Made by a program: the position numbers and the translations under genes
Part shown: positions 1-10,934 of the stretch, in pieces
Layout: each line of letters opens with the position of its first letter
Position numbering within the stretch: the first letter of the stretch is position 1
Source of the DNA: an uncultured SAR116 cluster alpha proteobacterium
GTDB lineage: Bacteria; Pseudomonadota; Alphaproteobacteria; Puniceispirillales; Puniceispirillaceae
Direction: 5' to 3'
DNA length: 64,000 bases
NCBI GenBank assembly: GCA_902573725.1
Contig: CACGLE010000002.1
Coordinates: forward strand, 48,923-112,922
Notes under the pieces: model-generated
The model's input: only the letters and a program-made list of their open reading frames with translations
What the model was told of the DNA's origin: nothing
Database searches by the model: none

Positions 1-452
1 ACATTTCTATTACATTGCTCAAAAACGCGTTGAATATGCTCCCATCTTACCCTGTCTGCTGACATAGGATCATCGGGTGGTGGTGGTAGAGGTTTATCAT
101 AATCCACAAGTGCATTTTTAATTTGCTCGGCACTTGCCGGTTTTGGAAGATAGTCGATCGCTCCGACTTTCATAGCAGCTACCGCTGTAGCAATGTTTCC
201 AAATCCAGTAAGCATTATCGCCCTGCATTTGGGATTGCTAGATGAGAGTTTTTTTACAATAGAAAGCCCACTTCCATCTGCTAATTTTAAATCAAGAACA
301 GCGGTATCAAAGGATATTTTTTCAATCATTTCTTCTGCTTCTTCTATTGATGATACTGCTGTTACCTCAAATCCAAAAGAATCCATAGATTTTGATAGTC
401 TTCTTAGAAGAATTTCATCATCGTCTAAAATTAGTAATTTACCTAAGTTCAT
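1..452 (-). CDS. regA: RegA/PrrA/ActR redox response regulator (3' end outside window)
   Basis: Reading the minus strand from ATG at 452 gives about 150 residues that run off the left edge. The first ~110 residues are a receiver domain: acidic pocket D10-D12, phospho-acceptor Asp54 in the segment LDLKLADGSGL, and the conserved Lys104. A proline-rich linker follows (PLPPPPDDP, residues 121-129) and then SADRVRWEHIQRV, the start of the Fis-type DNA-binding region. This receiver, proline linker and conserved tail is the hallmark of RegA/PrrA/ActR, the regulator of redox-responsive energy metabolism in Alphaproteobacteria. The start lies 5 bases after the regB stop, so the two are co-transcribed and probably translationally coupled. 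The C-terminal recognition helix is not visible. An overlapping plus-strand ORF at 193-477 is a shadow of this gene. Confidence 0.9.
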   Translation of the reverse strand, partial: MNLGKLLILDDDEILLRRLSKSMDSFGFEVTAVSSIEEAEEMIEKISFDTAVLDLKLADGSGLSIVKKLSSSNPKCRAIMLTGFGNIATAVAAMKVGAIDYLPKPASAEQIKNALVDYDKPLPPPPDDPMSADRVRWEHIQRVFEQCNRN

Positions 453-457
453 TTTTA

Positions 458-1740
458 TTACACCAAACTTTCAATAGGGATTTTAATTTCTACAGAAGCA
501 CCATTTGGCTTTCTATTTTGGAAAATAGTTGTCCCATTTAATTGTCTTATAAATGACTGAACCAAAAATAATCCAAGTCCCCTATGACCCTCTTGCCCTA
601 AACGAGAGCTATTTTCTGGTTGCCCTATATTTGACAAAATGGAAGGAGGATATCCCATTCCATCATCTATCACATTTATATAAATCGATTCTTGGTCCCA
701 TGAAATAACTAAAGTAATTTTTGTTTCTGCAAAATCGTTTGCATTTTCAAGTATTGCCTCTAATGCATAACTTAGCTCAGGTATCTGAGCAATTTCTGGC
801 TGATTTTTAGCTGAGCTATTTTCAACTTTCCATTCAATTTGAACCTTAAAAGAGGAGATTGTATTAGCAACCATTTTTTGAACAGCCAGTCCTAAAGGCA
901 TTAAAATATCAAGCTCTCTACTGGTTTTCATTGCGTCGGAGTCAAGCTCTGACAAAATAATCTGACATCGTTCAACTTCTGCTTTTAACAGCAATAAATC
1001 CTCTTTCTGAATAGAGTTTAATTTTAGCTGTGTCATTAAATCATCGCTGATCAGCCTAATTGTTGTTAACGGTGAGCCAAGCTTGTGAGCTGCTGCTGTT
1101 GCTAAAGATCCTAATGCAATGACTTGTCTCTCAGAAGCGAGCATCAACCTTGTTTGCCCAAGCATTTCAGATGTTCTTTTACTTTTTTGTGCTAACCAAA
1201 AAACATAATAAGCCATAAAAATAGCAGATATCACTAATGCAATCCACAATCCAAATTGGTATAAGGGTGGAACTACAAACCCTTTATAAGACCATGGTAA
1301 TGGCAAATGATAAATGCTAAGAATACTTGCACAAATTGTTACTATGATTACAAGGGTAATAGTTGAAAATAAGTCTAAAATTGCTGCAGATACAGCAACA
1401 GGTGCAAGAAATAATATTGAAAATGGATTTAGTAGCCCACCAGCAAAATATAACAGAGCCGCAAGTTGAGTAACATCAAATATTAAAACAAAAAGGACAG
1501 ATAGTCGTGATAATTGCACTGCATTTTTATTTAGCCATGACTGCCACAGATTTAAAATTATGCCAATTGCAATAATGGTCAAAAGAGGAACTAACGGAAG
1601 CAAAAACCCTAACGCAAAATGAACTATGAGTACAGTTGTTAATTGCCCTGAAAGAGCTATCCAGCGAATGAAAATACTAACTCTTGGGTCAATAAGACTA
1701 TATTCGGTTTCAAAAGCTGGTAGAAAATGACGTTCAATCA

Positions 1741-1741
<1 letters not shown>
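458..1741 (-). CDS. regB: RegB/PrrB/ActS membrane-bound redox sensor histidine kinase
   Basis: 427 residues. Six hydrophobic segments occupy roughly residues 25-185. The segment GGLLNPF (101-107) matches the quinone-interacting heptapeptide of RegB kinases. The phospho-acceptor is His219 in ATAAAHKLGSPL, followed by Cys259 in EVERCQIIL, which by position corresponds to the redox-active cysteine described in RegB (the alignment is mine). N-box Asn333 and glycine boxes (DDGMG 359-363, GHRGLGLFLV near 385-394) complete the ATPase domain. Known RegB kinases sense ubiquinone pool state and oxygen and phosphorylate RegA. The ATG overlaps the gyrB stop by one base (TAATG), and the stop is 5 bases before regA, so gyrB-regB-regA form one transcription unit. 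In Rhodobacter, regB and regA are arranged differently and lie apart from gyrB. Confidence 0.92.
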
Positions 1742-4200
<2,459 letters not shown>

Positions 4201-4203
4201 TCA

Positions 4204-5382
4204 CTAATAACTTATTATACCATCATTCACATAAAAATACTGTGCTTTTGATTTTAGAGATTCAAAACTCTTTTCATCACTGCCACTATACCAAACCTGC
4301 CCCGAAAAATTTTTACATGCGTCAAATAGAGCATCTCTTCTCCATGGATCTAATAGTGCCGCCACATCGTCCAATAATAACAATGGTGGTTTTTCTAATC
4401 TAGTAGATTGCAAGTGTGCATGTGCTAAAATAAAAGTTATAAGAAGAGCTTTCTGTTCTCCAGTTGACGCTTCATTTGCAAACTGTTTCTTTTCACTGTG
4501 AGTTACAATCAAATCTGTAGTATGTGGTCCCATGATTGAACTATTATTTGCTTCTCGGTTTTTCTTTGCATTTTGCTTTATCATATCCTCTATTTCAGAG
4601 GCTGGAATCCTATTTAATAATTCTGAACCTCCACCAACTAATTGAGCTGAGAATTTTGGAAACTCTGTTTGCATATTTCGGACAGTACGATTTATATCCT
4701 CAATGAGAGCGTTACGAGTAGCCATAATAGCAACACCTGTCTCCGCTAATTGAGTTTCATTTAAACTATACCAAATAGGATCCTTAACCTCATTTGCTAA
4801 CATTCGGTTTCGTTCACGATACGATTTTAAAAATCGCAATAACCTGCCAGAATGGGCTGGATCGAAAGAAATTGCTAACCTATCAATAAAAAGTCGTCTT
4901 ATTTTTGGACTATCTAAAAACAGCCCATCCATTTGAGGTGTAAGCCAGGAAATTGAGCAAATTTTAGCCAGCATTTCTTGTGTTTCAGTCTCTTGATTGA
5001 TTTTAACTATCCTACGATTACTCTCCTCAGATATTCCGGTGCCAATCTGCCAACACTTATCATTTGTAATTAAATCAGCATAAAATGCCCATTTCCTTTG
5101 ATTTTGCATGGGTTTATTTAAATCTTTGTATGAAAAATCATCCACATTCGCACGCCTTAACCCTCTGCCTGGTGCTAGTAAAGAAATAGCCTCCATTAAG
5201 TTTGTTTTACCGGTACCGTTCTTGCCTGTAAGAACAACTGGTTCATTTTGAATTTCAAAATTAACTTCTCTATAATTTCGAAAGTTTAATAAGCGAATTT
5301 TTCTAAGCCAGTGACTAATCCCTTTATCTATCATTTTTGAGTTGGATACTGAAGCACAGTAAGCATTGGATGTTAAAGCCAT
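4204..5382 (-). CDS. recF: DNA replication/repair protein RecF
   Basis: 392 residues. Walker A is GKNGTGKT (53-60), the ABC-type signature is STGEQKALL, and Walker B is LLLLDDVAALLD, all typical of the SMC-like RecF ATPase that loads RecA at gaps through RecOR. The ATG at 5382 is 11 bases after the dnaN stop and has no strong Shine-Dalgarno. A second ATG at residue 17 would give 376 residues beginning close to where most RecF proteins start (KIRLLNFRNYREV), so the true start is uncertain. Gene order dnaN-recF-gyrB supports the call. Confidence 0.95.
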   Translation of the reverse strand: MALTSNAYCASVSNSKMIDKGISHWLRKIRLLNFRNYREVNFEIQNEPVVLTGKNGTGKTNLMEAISLLAPGRGLRRANVDDFSYKDLNKPMQNQRKWAFYADLITNDKCWQIGTGISEESNRRIVKINQETETQEMLAKICSISWLTPQMDGLFLDSPKIRRLFIDRLAISFDPAHSGRLLRFLKSYRERNRMLANEVKDPIWYSLNETQLAETGVAIMATRNALIEDINRTVRNMQTEFPKFSAQLVGGGSELLNRIPASEIEDMIKQNAKKNREANNSSIMGPHTTDLIVTHSEKKQFANEASTGEQKALLITFILAHAHLQSTRLEKPPLLLLDDVAALLDPWRRDALFDACKNFSGQVWYSGSDEKSFESLKSKAQYFYVNDGIISY

Positions 5383-5393
5383 AAAAATAGTTA

Positions 5394-6497
5394 CTACACT
5401 CGCATAGGCATCAAAACAAAAATGTTTGCTTCATCTTCAGGGTCACGAAGTAGACTCGGAGACCCTGGGTCTATAAGCTCTATTGCAATGGTTTCGCCTT
5501 TTATTTGAGTTAAAATGTCCATCAGATATTTAGCATTAAAACCAATATCAATGGTGTCTCCATCATAACTTATTTCAAGAATCTCGGTAGCGCTTGAAGC
5601 ATCTGGGTTAGTCGCGGATAATACCAGTTGATTGTTTTCTATATTTAATTTTATAGCGCGTGACTTATCAGAGGCTATTGTTGACACACGATCCACAGCT
5701 GCACTCAATAAATTTACACCCACGGATATTATTTTATCATTACCTTTCGGAATAACTCGCTTATATTCAGGAAAAGTTCCGTCAATCAATTTTGTTGTAA
5801 GCCTTACATCTCCAACGCCAAATTCAGCTCTGGTTTCTGATAATTTCACTTCTACTTCTTGTGGCTCATCATCCAAAAGTTTTCTTAGTTCTGAAACCGC
5901 TTTACGCGGTATAATTATCGCGGGCATATTTTCTGAACCGGGGGGTGGCCTCATTTGTGACAATGCGAGCCTGTGACCGTCTGTTGCTACAGCAGTTAAA
6001 TTTGTTGTGTCCGAAAAATGAAGATAAATTCCATTAAGATAATATCTAGTTTCTTCCGTAGATACCGCAAACTTGGTTGTATCAATAAGATTTCTTAAAT
6101 CTGGTGTTGTGATTGAAAAACTTACTGGCATATCTGAGCTATTTATTGCTGGAAAATCTTCTATTGGTAATGTCGGTAAATTAAAACTTGATCTACCCGC
6201 GCTTACATGCGCGTGACCATCGGCAACATGAAACTGAACCTCTGCGCCTTCTGGTAATTTTTTTACGATCTCAAATAATAGATGAGCAGGTATTGTTGTT
6301 GCGCCTTCACTCGAAATCGAACATGGAGCTATGGTGATAATATCCATATCCATATCAGTCGCTGTGAGCGACAGTTTTTCAGATGCTGCTTGCAAAACAA
6401 CATTGGATAAAATAGGGATTGTATTTCGACGTTCAACCACAGAATTAATGTGACTTAATGGTCGCAATAAATTCATTCGATCGATTGCTAATTTCAT
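5394..6497 (-). CDS. dnaN: DNA polymerase III beta sliding clamp
   Basis: 367 residues with the start placed at 6497 (MKLAIDRMNLL). The open frame extends 28 codons further upstream to 6581, but the ATG at 6497 is preceded by a perfect GGAGGT at a good distance, and the resulting length matches the usual 366-residue clamp. Motifs include ERRNTIPILSNV, ATDMDMDI, YYLNGIYLHF, VATDGHRLAL and the C-terminal VLMPMRV. The protein forms the dimeric ring that tethers the polymerase. It lies between dnaA and recF with a 117-base spacer to dnaA that contains an inverted repeat. Confidence 0.97.
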   Translation of the reverse strand: MKLAIDRMNLLRPLSHINSVVERRNTIPILSNVVLQAASEKLSLTATDMDMDIITIAPCSISSEGATTIPAHLLFEIVKKLPEGAEVQFHVADGHAHVSAGRSSFNLPTLPIEDFPAINSSDMPVSFSITTPDLRNLIDTTKFAVSTEETRYYLNGIYLHFSDTTNLTAVATDGHRLALSQMRPPPGSENMPAIIIPRKAVSELRKLLDDEPQEVEVKLSETRAEFGVGDVRLTTKLIDGTFPEYKRVIPKGNDKIISVGVNLLSAAVDRVSTIASDKSRAIKLNIENNQLVLSATNPDASSATEILEISYDGDTIDIGFNAKYLMDILTQIKGETIAIELIDPGSPSLLRDPEDEANIFVLMPMRV

Positions 6498-6540
6498 TTT
6501 TACCTCCACCAAAAGGAACAGGTGATTTTTCCTATTCTGA

Positions 6541-6558
6541 CATACAAAATGTTGTATG
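6541..6558. promoter_or_regulatory. Inverted repeat in the dnaA-dnaN spacer
   Basis: CATACAA and TTGTATG form a perfect 7-bp dyad around a 4-base centre. It lies 44 bases upstream of the dnaN start and 57 bases after the dnaA stop. No T-run follows on either strand, so it does not look like a terminator; an operator or RNA hairpin is possible. The function is unknown. Confidence 0.35.
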
Positions 6559-6614
6559 CCAATCCTTTTAAGCAACAACATGTCGCAACTTTATCGAAGG
6601 TCAATAGCACTTAA

Positions 6615-8081
6615 TTAATTATCAGATAATAACGAACGCAATAGTTCAACATCATCACTCATTTCACTGTCATGAATAAGTAACTCTTCTACCTTTTTAA
6701 CAGCATGCATAATGGTCGTATGGTCTCTTCCACCAAACTTTCTACCAATTTCAGGATATGATGATGTTGTTAAATTTTTTGCCAAATACATGGCAATTTG
6801 GCGGGGTCTTGCAATAGACCTTGCTCGCCTTGCTGAAAACATATCAGAGGTCCGAATAGAAAAATGCTTTGATACCTGTTTTTGTATATCGTCAATCGTT
6901 ACACGGCGACTAGAGGCTCTGATAAGGTCCGACAATGTTTCGCGTGCCATTTCAACTGTGATTGTTCTCCCAACAAGGCTAGCGTGGGCAACAATCCTAT
7001 TGAAGGCTCCTTCTAATTCACGGATATTACTAGTGATTTTATGCGCCAAAAATTCAAGGACTGCATCTGGCACACTTACAGCAACAGAATCTCTTTTAGA
7101 AATTAAAATCCCTAATCGTAGCTCATAAGTGGTTGCATGAATATCGGCTACCATTCCCCATCCCAACCTACTTCGAAGACGTTCTTCCATACCCGATAAA
7201 TCTGTTGGTGACTTATCTGCAGACAATACCACCTGTTTCCCGTCATCTACTAATGCATTAAATGTGTGAAAAAATTCTTCTTGTGTGGATTCTTTTCCGG
7301 AAATAAATTGTACGTCATCTATCATCAATACGTCTACAGAGCGAAATTGTTCTTTAAAAGTCATTGTATCCTTGTGTCTTAGTGCCTGAATAAACCGATA
7401 CATAAATTTTTCAGCTGAAAGATACATCACTTTTCGGTTTGGCTGACGGGAATTAATCTCCCATGCTATTGCATGCATCAAATGTGTCTTACCAAGTCCA
7501 ACACCACTATATAAGAATAAAGGGTTAAAAGCAGGAGTTGCACTTTCAACAACCCGTCTAGCAGCGGCGAAAGCTAATTCATTTGGCTTTCCAACGAAAA
7601 AATTTGAAAATGTAAAACGAGGATCTAAACCATGTGTGGAAGATACCGCTTTCTCATTTAGCTCTTTATATTTCATTTCCGTAATTCGTGGAGCCCTGCC
7701 TGACGGAGCATCACTTATATTCATCAAATTTGAAAATTCATTCCAATTTATTTCGAGAGCTGAAACTGATAACGACAAACTTTTTGCGATAAGCCTTAAT
7801 TTATCCGAATAGTGAGATTTTACTCTATCGCGTACCAACTTACTAGACGCATTAAGATGAATTACTTCATCTTTCAAGTCCTCAACTTCGAGAGGTTTAA
7901 TCCAGCTCCGCCATGCTGTTTCGCCAATATCCTTTCGGATTTGCGTACTTATTACGTTCCAAACTTCATCTTTTTTTTCAGATTCATGTTTACTAATAGA
8001 ATTAATCCGACAATTTTTTTCCTGCGATACGTTTTCTTCGTCAGTTTGAGATATGTCTTCGTTATGAGATTCTTTTTCCAA
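6615..8081 (-). CDS. dnaA: Chromosomal replication initiator DnaA
   Basis: 488 residues. An acidic, poorly conserved leader (1-37) precedes domain I. The AAA+ core has Walker A GVGLGKTH and Walker B VLMIDDVQF, and domain IV carries the DNA-binding signature GGRDHTTIMHAV. It binds DnaA boxes and opens oriC. The only reasonable start is TTG at 8081: an in-frame TAA lies 12 codons upstream, no ATG or GTG intervenes, and AAGGA sits 7 bases before the TTG. A TTG start is compatible with low, tightly controlled translation. It is preceded by rpsT on the same strand, with a 314-base spacer. Confidence 0.97.
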   Translation of the reverse strand: MEKESHNEDISQTDEENVSQEKNCRINSISKHESEKKDEVWNVISTQIRKDIGETAWRSWIKPLEVEDLKDEVIHLNASSKLVRDRVKSHYSDKLRLIAKSLSLSVSALEINWNEFSNLMNISDAPSGRAPRITEMKYKELNEKAVSSTHGLDPRFTFSNFFVGKPNELAFAAARRVVESATPAFNPLFLYSGVGLGKTHLMHAIAWEINSRQPNRKVMYLSAEKFMYRFIQALRHKDTMTFKEQFRSVDVLMIDDVQFISGKESTQEEFFHTFNALVDDGKQVVLSADKSPTDLSGMEERLRSRLGWGMVADIHATTYELRLGILISKRDSVAVSVPDAVLEFLAHKITSNIRELEGAFNRIVAHASLVGRTITVEMARETLSDLIRASSRRVTIDDIQKQVSKHFSIRTSDMFSARRARSIARPRQIAMYLAKNLTTSSYPEIGRKFGGRDHTTIMHAVKKVEELLIHDSEMSDDVELLRSLLSDN

Positions 8082-8395
8082 CGGATATTCCTTACACGTT
8101 ATTTGATGTAATAGTTATGAGACAAAACCAACCAACAGGTTAGAGAAGAATACCCATTTTACGAACTTTTGATCAAGCTAGATTCTTCATCAAAAAGGCA
8201 AATTAATAAATAAAAATTAAAATAAACAGCTTGACATCTGTTTACCCATTTTTTGAGATAATTTTGGTTTTTTAAAAAATTCAATCTGTTATAAAATCGA
8301 ATCAGTTTTAAAATCAAAAGGAGGGTTTAAAAAGAGAGGATTTACGCCTTCCATTTATAAATACAAATAAGATTTATTTTTTTGGTAAACAGTTT
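8082..8395. other. AT-rich rpsT-dnaA spacer (candidate dnaA leader or oriC region)
   Basis: 314 bases without a supported gene. It is very AT-rich, with A/T tracts around 8200-8290 and 8345-8385. I found no clear match to the DnaA box TTATNCACA, so origin function is only suggested by position next to dnaA. A possible sigma-70 promoter for dnaA lies at 8176-8147 and two GANTC sites lie at 8181-8185 and 8299-8303. No convincing terminator for rpsT is visible. Confidence 0.35.
8147..8176 (-). promoter_or_regulatory. Possible dnaA promoter
   Basis: On the minus strand, TTGATC (8176-8171) and TATTCT (8152-8147) are separated by 18 bases, each matching 4 of 6 consensus positions. The predicted start would leave about 60 bases of leader before the TTG codon. 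A GATTC (GANTC) methylation motif lies immediately upstream at 8181-8185. The match is weak. Confidence 0.3.
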
Positions 8396-8671
8396 TTACG
8401 CCGCGCTAACCGAAAGTTTTTTAACACTTGCGGCGAGTCGGGATATTTTTCTTGATGCTGTCTTCTTGTGCATAACACCTTTGCTAACCCCTCGCATAAT
8501 TTCTGGTTGCGCTAATCTTAGTGCAACTTTAGCACCATCGGCGTCTCCAACTCCGACCGCAGATTCAACTTTTTTTATGAAAGTCCGAATACGACTTATT
8601 CTTGCCCTATTTATTTCTGCTCTAGCTAAATTTCGGCGAATTCTTTTTTTTGCTGACTTATGGTTTGCCAT
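8396..8671 (-). CDS. rpsT: 30S ribosomal protein S20
   Basis: 91 residues, strongly basic, beginning [17 protein letters not shown], with the helical repeats and conserved segment [15 protein letters not shown] of S20. It is an assembly protein of the small subunit that binds 16S rRNA. AAGGG lies just before the ATG, and a good sigma-70-like promoter lies at 8734-8705. Placement next to dnaA is common in Alphaproteobacteria. Confidence 0.98.
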   Translation of the reverse strand: MANHKSAKKRIRRNLARAEINRARISRIRTFIKKVESAVGVGDADGAKVALRLAQPEIMRGVSKGVMHKKTASRKISRLAASVKKLSVSAA

Positions 8672-8704
8672 AATTAACCCTTAAAACCCATAAAATTAGA
8701 ATGG

Positions 8705-8734
8705 TGTATACGGCTGAAATAATAGTTAAGTCAA
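8705..8734 (-). promoter_or_regulatory. Probable rpsT promoter
   Basis: TTGACT (8734-8729, 5 of 6) and TATACA (8710-8705, 4 of 6) are spaced by 18 bases on the minus strand, about 34 bases upstream of the rpsT ATG at 8671. This is one of the better sigma-70-type matches in the window. Confidence 0.5.
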
Positions 8735-8769
8735 GCTGTAATTACCTTTTTTCCTAATAATTTTTAGAT

Positions 8770-9168
8770 TTATGGGATTGTTAAAGGAGTGATGCTTAAT
8801 CTCCAAATTAAACCATTTAGATTGTTAGAGGATATGAATTGAAATTTTTCTTGTCCCCTCTGATATTGTTTTCCAGATATTTTCCAACCAAGTTGTGGCA
8901 TAACCTCACTATAAAATTTCTCGATTGATTCTCTGCTATCACTCGATGTAGCTATTAACATAATTATACGACCGGATGGAGAGTCAAAACCAAAACTTAA
9001 TTCGGGTTCTATTTTCATTGAGTCCATTACTGGGATATCGTCTATAAAATTTAGTCCAACATTTTCATTACAAAACGAACTTTTTGCACAAATAATCAAT
9101 AGTGACAACGCAACAATTATAGGTTCATATCTAAAAGAAAATATCTTACCATATTTCGAGTAATTCAT
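8770..9168 (-). CDS. Small exported protein of unknown function
   Basis: 132 residues. Residues 12-33 form a hydrophobic segment (FRYEPIIVALSLLIICAKSS) with a plausible signal cleavage soon after, so the product is probably periplasmic or membrane-anchored. The rest contains SPSGRIIMLIATS, ESIEKFYSEVMPQLGW and a C-terminal beta-rich segment. The pattern of an exported domain with 'FY..V.PQLGW' resembles uncharacterised alphaproteobacterial proteins, but I cannot name a family. It lies between mutM and rpsT, the place where Rhodobacterales often carry an enoyl-CoA hydratase gene, and is transcribed with them. I assign no function. Confidence 0.75.
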   Translation of the reverse strand: MNYSKYGKIFSFRYEPIIVALSLLIICAKSSFCNENVGLNFIDDIPVMDSMKIEPELSFGFDSPSGRIIMLIATSSDSRESIEKFYSEVMPQLGWKISGKQYQRGQEKFQFISSNNLNGLIWRLSITPLTIP

Positions 9169-9206
9169 TTCTCAAGTCCTATTTTAAAAAAATATGATAA
9201 CACGAT

Positions 9207-10028
9207 TTAACGCTGACATAAACCACAATAAAATGTTGTTCGCCCTGATTGTTTTAGCTCCTTTATAATCGAACCACATTCAAGGCAAGGTTCTCCAGAC
9301 CTTCCATAAACTTGCAATGATTGGATAAAATAACCTATTTCGCCACCTGGTTGAATGTGATCACGAAGGCTAGTTCCCCCTGCATCAATAGCTTTAAGGA
9401 GTATAACTTTAATAGAGTCTACAAGTTTTTCTGCTCTTTTCTTTTTTAAAGTTTTAGCCTGGCGTTTTGGAGAGATTCCTGCCCTAAATAAGGCTTCCGA
9501 TGCATAGATATTCCCAATTCCTGCAATATTTCTTTGATCCAATAAGAACGTTTTTATTGAACAAGTTTTGCTGGCCGTCTTGGTGATTATATAATCAGGT
9601 GTAAATTCTTTGCTCAATGGTTCGGGCCCCAGGTTTTTTAAAAGCCAATGTGATAAGACAAATTCTTCTTTAAATAAGTCAACACAGCCAAACCTTCTTG
9701 GATCTGAAAATACCAGCCATTCTTCACTTTCAAAACCAATCGCAACATGGTCATGTTTTTGAAAGTTCGGTCGACTTTTATAGATTCGAAAAGCACCTGA
9801 CATACCGAGGTGTATTAAAAGAATTTGCTTTGTAGAAAGGGGAATTAAAATATATTTCCCTCGTCTTTGTGGTTGCTTACAAATTACACCTTTAAGGGTT
9901 TTATTCAAAGATGTTGGAATAGGCCAACGCAAATTTTTTCTACCTACAAAAATGTCAGTAATCTTTTTTCCACTAGCAATTGAAGCAATGGCGCGTTTAA
10001 CTGTCTCAACTTCAGGTAACTCTGGCAA
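9207..10028 (-). CDS. mutM: Formamidopyrimidine-DNA glycosylase (Fpg)
   Basis: 273 residues. The N-terminus MPELPEVETVKRAI supplies the catalytic Pro and Glu after Met removal; Lys58 in RRGKYIL is the conserved active-site lysine. The helix-two-turn-helix is near GNIYASEALFRAGISP, and the C-terminal zinc finger has CLECG and CGLCQR. It excises 8-oxoguanine and ring-opened purines. The conserved N-terminus fixes the start at TTG (10028), with GAGGAAA about 8-10 bases upstream; an ATG 8 bases before it is out of frame. It is divergent from ubiE. Confidence 0.97.
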   Translation of the reverse strand: MPELPEVETVKRAIASIASGKKITDIFVGRKNLRWPIPTSLNKTLKGVICKQPQRRGKYILIPLSTKQILLIHLGMSGAFRIYKSRPNFQKHDHVAIGFESEEWLVFSDPRRFGCVDLFKEEFVLSHWLLKNLGPEPLSKEFTPDYIITKTASKTCSIKTFLLDQRNIAGIGNIYASEALFRAGISPKRQAKTLKKKRAEKLVDSIKVILLKAIDAGGTSLRDHIQPGGEIGYFIQSLQVYGRSGEPCLECGSIIKELKQSGRTTFYCGLCQR

Positions 10029-10090
10029 TCTTGCATTTCCTCTTTTTACTTTATCCTGTTATAACAAATCCACGAATCAAAGTGTGGTAT

Positions 10091-10121
10091 TTGATGAACT
10101 GATTTCATCAACCTATATAGG
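10091..10121 (+). promoter_or_regulatory. ubiE operon promoter overlapped by an inverted repeat
   Basis: TTGATG (10091-10096) and TATATA (10114-10119) are 17 bases apart, giving a leader of about 30 bases before ubiE. An 8-bp perfect inverted repeat, TTGATGAA (10091-10098) and TTCATCAA (10104-10111), covers the -35 box and spacer. A 10-base palindrome CCTATATAGG (10112-10121) covers the -10 box. The dyads make an operator plausible; no regulator can be named. Confidence 0.45.
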
Positions 10122-10157
10122 TAAAAAATATATGTTTATTTACAGGAAACTCAACAA

Positions 10158-10934
10158 ATGAGTAAAAGTGCAGAGAACAAACAAGTTCCGACGGCTAATT
10201 ACCAAGTAGATTTTGGTTATCGCAAAGTTTCAGTCACTGAAAAACAAAATTTGGTAAATCACGTTTTCAATTCTGTCGCACCTTCCTATGATATTATGAA
10301 TGACTTAATGAGCTTAGGTGTTCATAGGCTTTGGAAGGAAACACTGCTTGACTGGATGGCACCACGCCCTAACCAAGTTTTAGCGGATTTGGCGGGGGGA
10401 ACGGGAGATATTGCACTTCGCTTTATTCAAAGAGGTGGTCATTTTGCATATATTATTGATATAAACCAGCAAATGCTAGCCTCAGGCCAAAAGAGAAAAG
10501 TAATGGAAAATTATAAACATAAGCTTAATTGGTTACTTGGCGATGCGCAAGCTATACCTTTAGCAGATAATAGTGTGGATAGAGTGACTATTGCGTTTGG
10601 ACTTAGAAATGTTCCAGATCGAACCAAGGCATTAAAACAAATAGTTCGTATTCTAAAACCCGGCGGGAGATTTTGTTGTCTTGAATTTTCACATGTAAAA
10701 AACCAGTTATTAACTGTTATATATGATAAATGGTCTTTTGATGTGCTCCCCAGGCTCGGTCACCTCATAGCCGGCGATAGTCAAGCCTATCAATATTTAG
10801 TTGAATCTATTCGTCAATTTCCATCTCAAACAGAGCTTAGTTTAATGATGGCTAATGCAGGAATGTCACAAATCAAAGTCAAAACACTTTCTGGCGGAAT
10901 CGCAGCAATCCATTCAGGGTGGAAGCTAGATTAA
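10158..10934 (+). CDS. ubiE: Ubiquinone/menaquinone C-methyltransferase UbiE
   Basis: 258 residues. It has the class I SAM-methyltransferase glycine motif LADLAGGTGDIALRF near residues 70-84, the family segment VFNSVAPSYDIMNDLMSLGVH, and LRNVPDRTKAL plus RILKPGGRF typical of UbiE/COQ5. It methylates C2 of the benzoquinol ring in ubiquinone synthesis. The start ATG has CAGGAAA about 8 bases upstream. It is first in a five-gene plus-strand unit, and its TAA overlaps the ubiB ATG (TAATG). Confidence 0.97.
   Translation: MSKSAENKQVPTANYQVDFGYRKVSVTEKQNLVNHVFNSVAPSYDIMNDLMSLGVHRLWKETLLDWMAPRPNQVLADLAGGTGDIALRFIQRGGHFAYIIDINQQMLASGQKRKVMENYKHKLNWLLGDAQAIPLADNSVDRVTIAFGLRNVPDRTKALKQIVRILKPGGRFCCLEFSHVKNQLLTVIYDKWSFDVLPRLGHLIAGDSQAYQYLVESIRQFPSQTELSLMMANAGMSQIKVKTLSGGIAAIHSGWKLD

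Noticed and set aside
193..477. 94-residue plus-strand open frame at the left edge
   Set aside because: It is antisense to the receiver domain of regA, which carries all the expected conserved motifs; the plus-strand product is low-complexity and unrelated to any family.
8226..8262. TTGACA on the plus strand with GATAAT downstream in the rpsT-dnaA spacer
   Set aside because: The spacing is 20 bases and it would read antisense into rpsT; no target gene.
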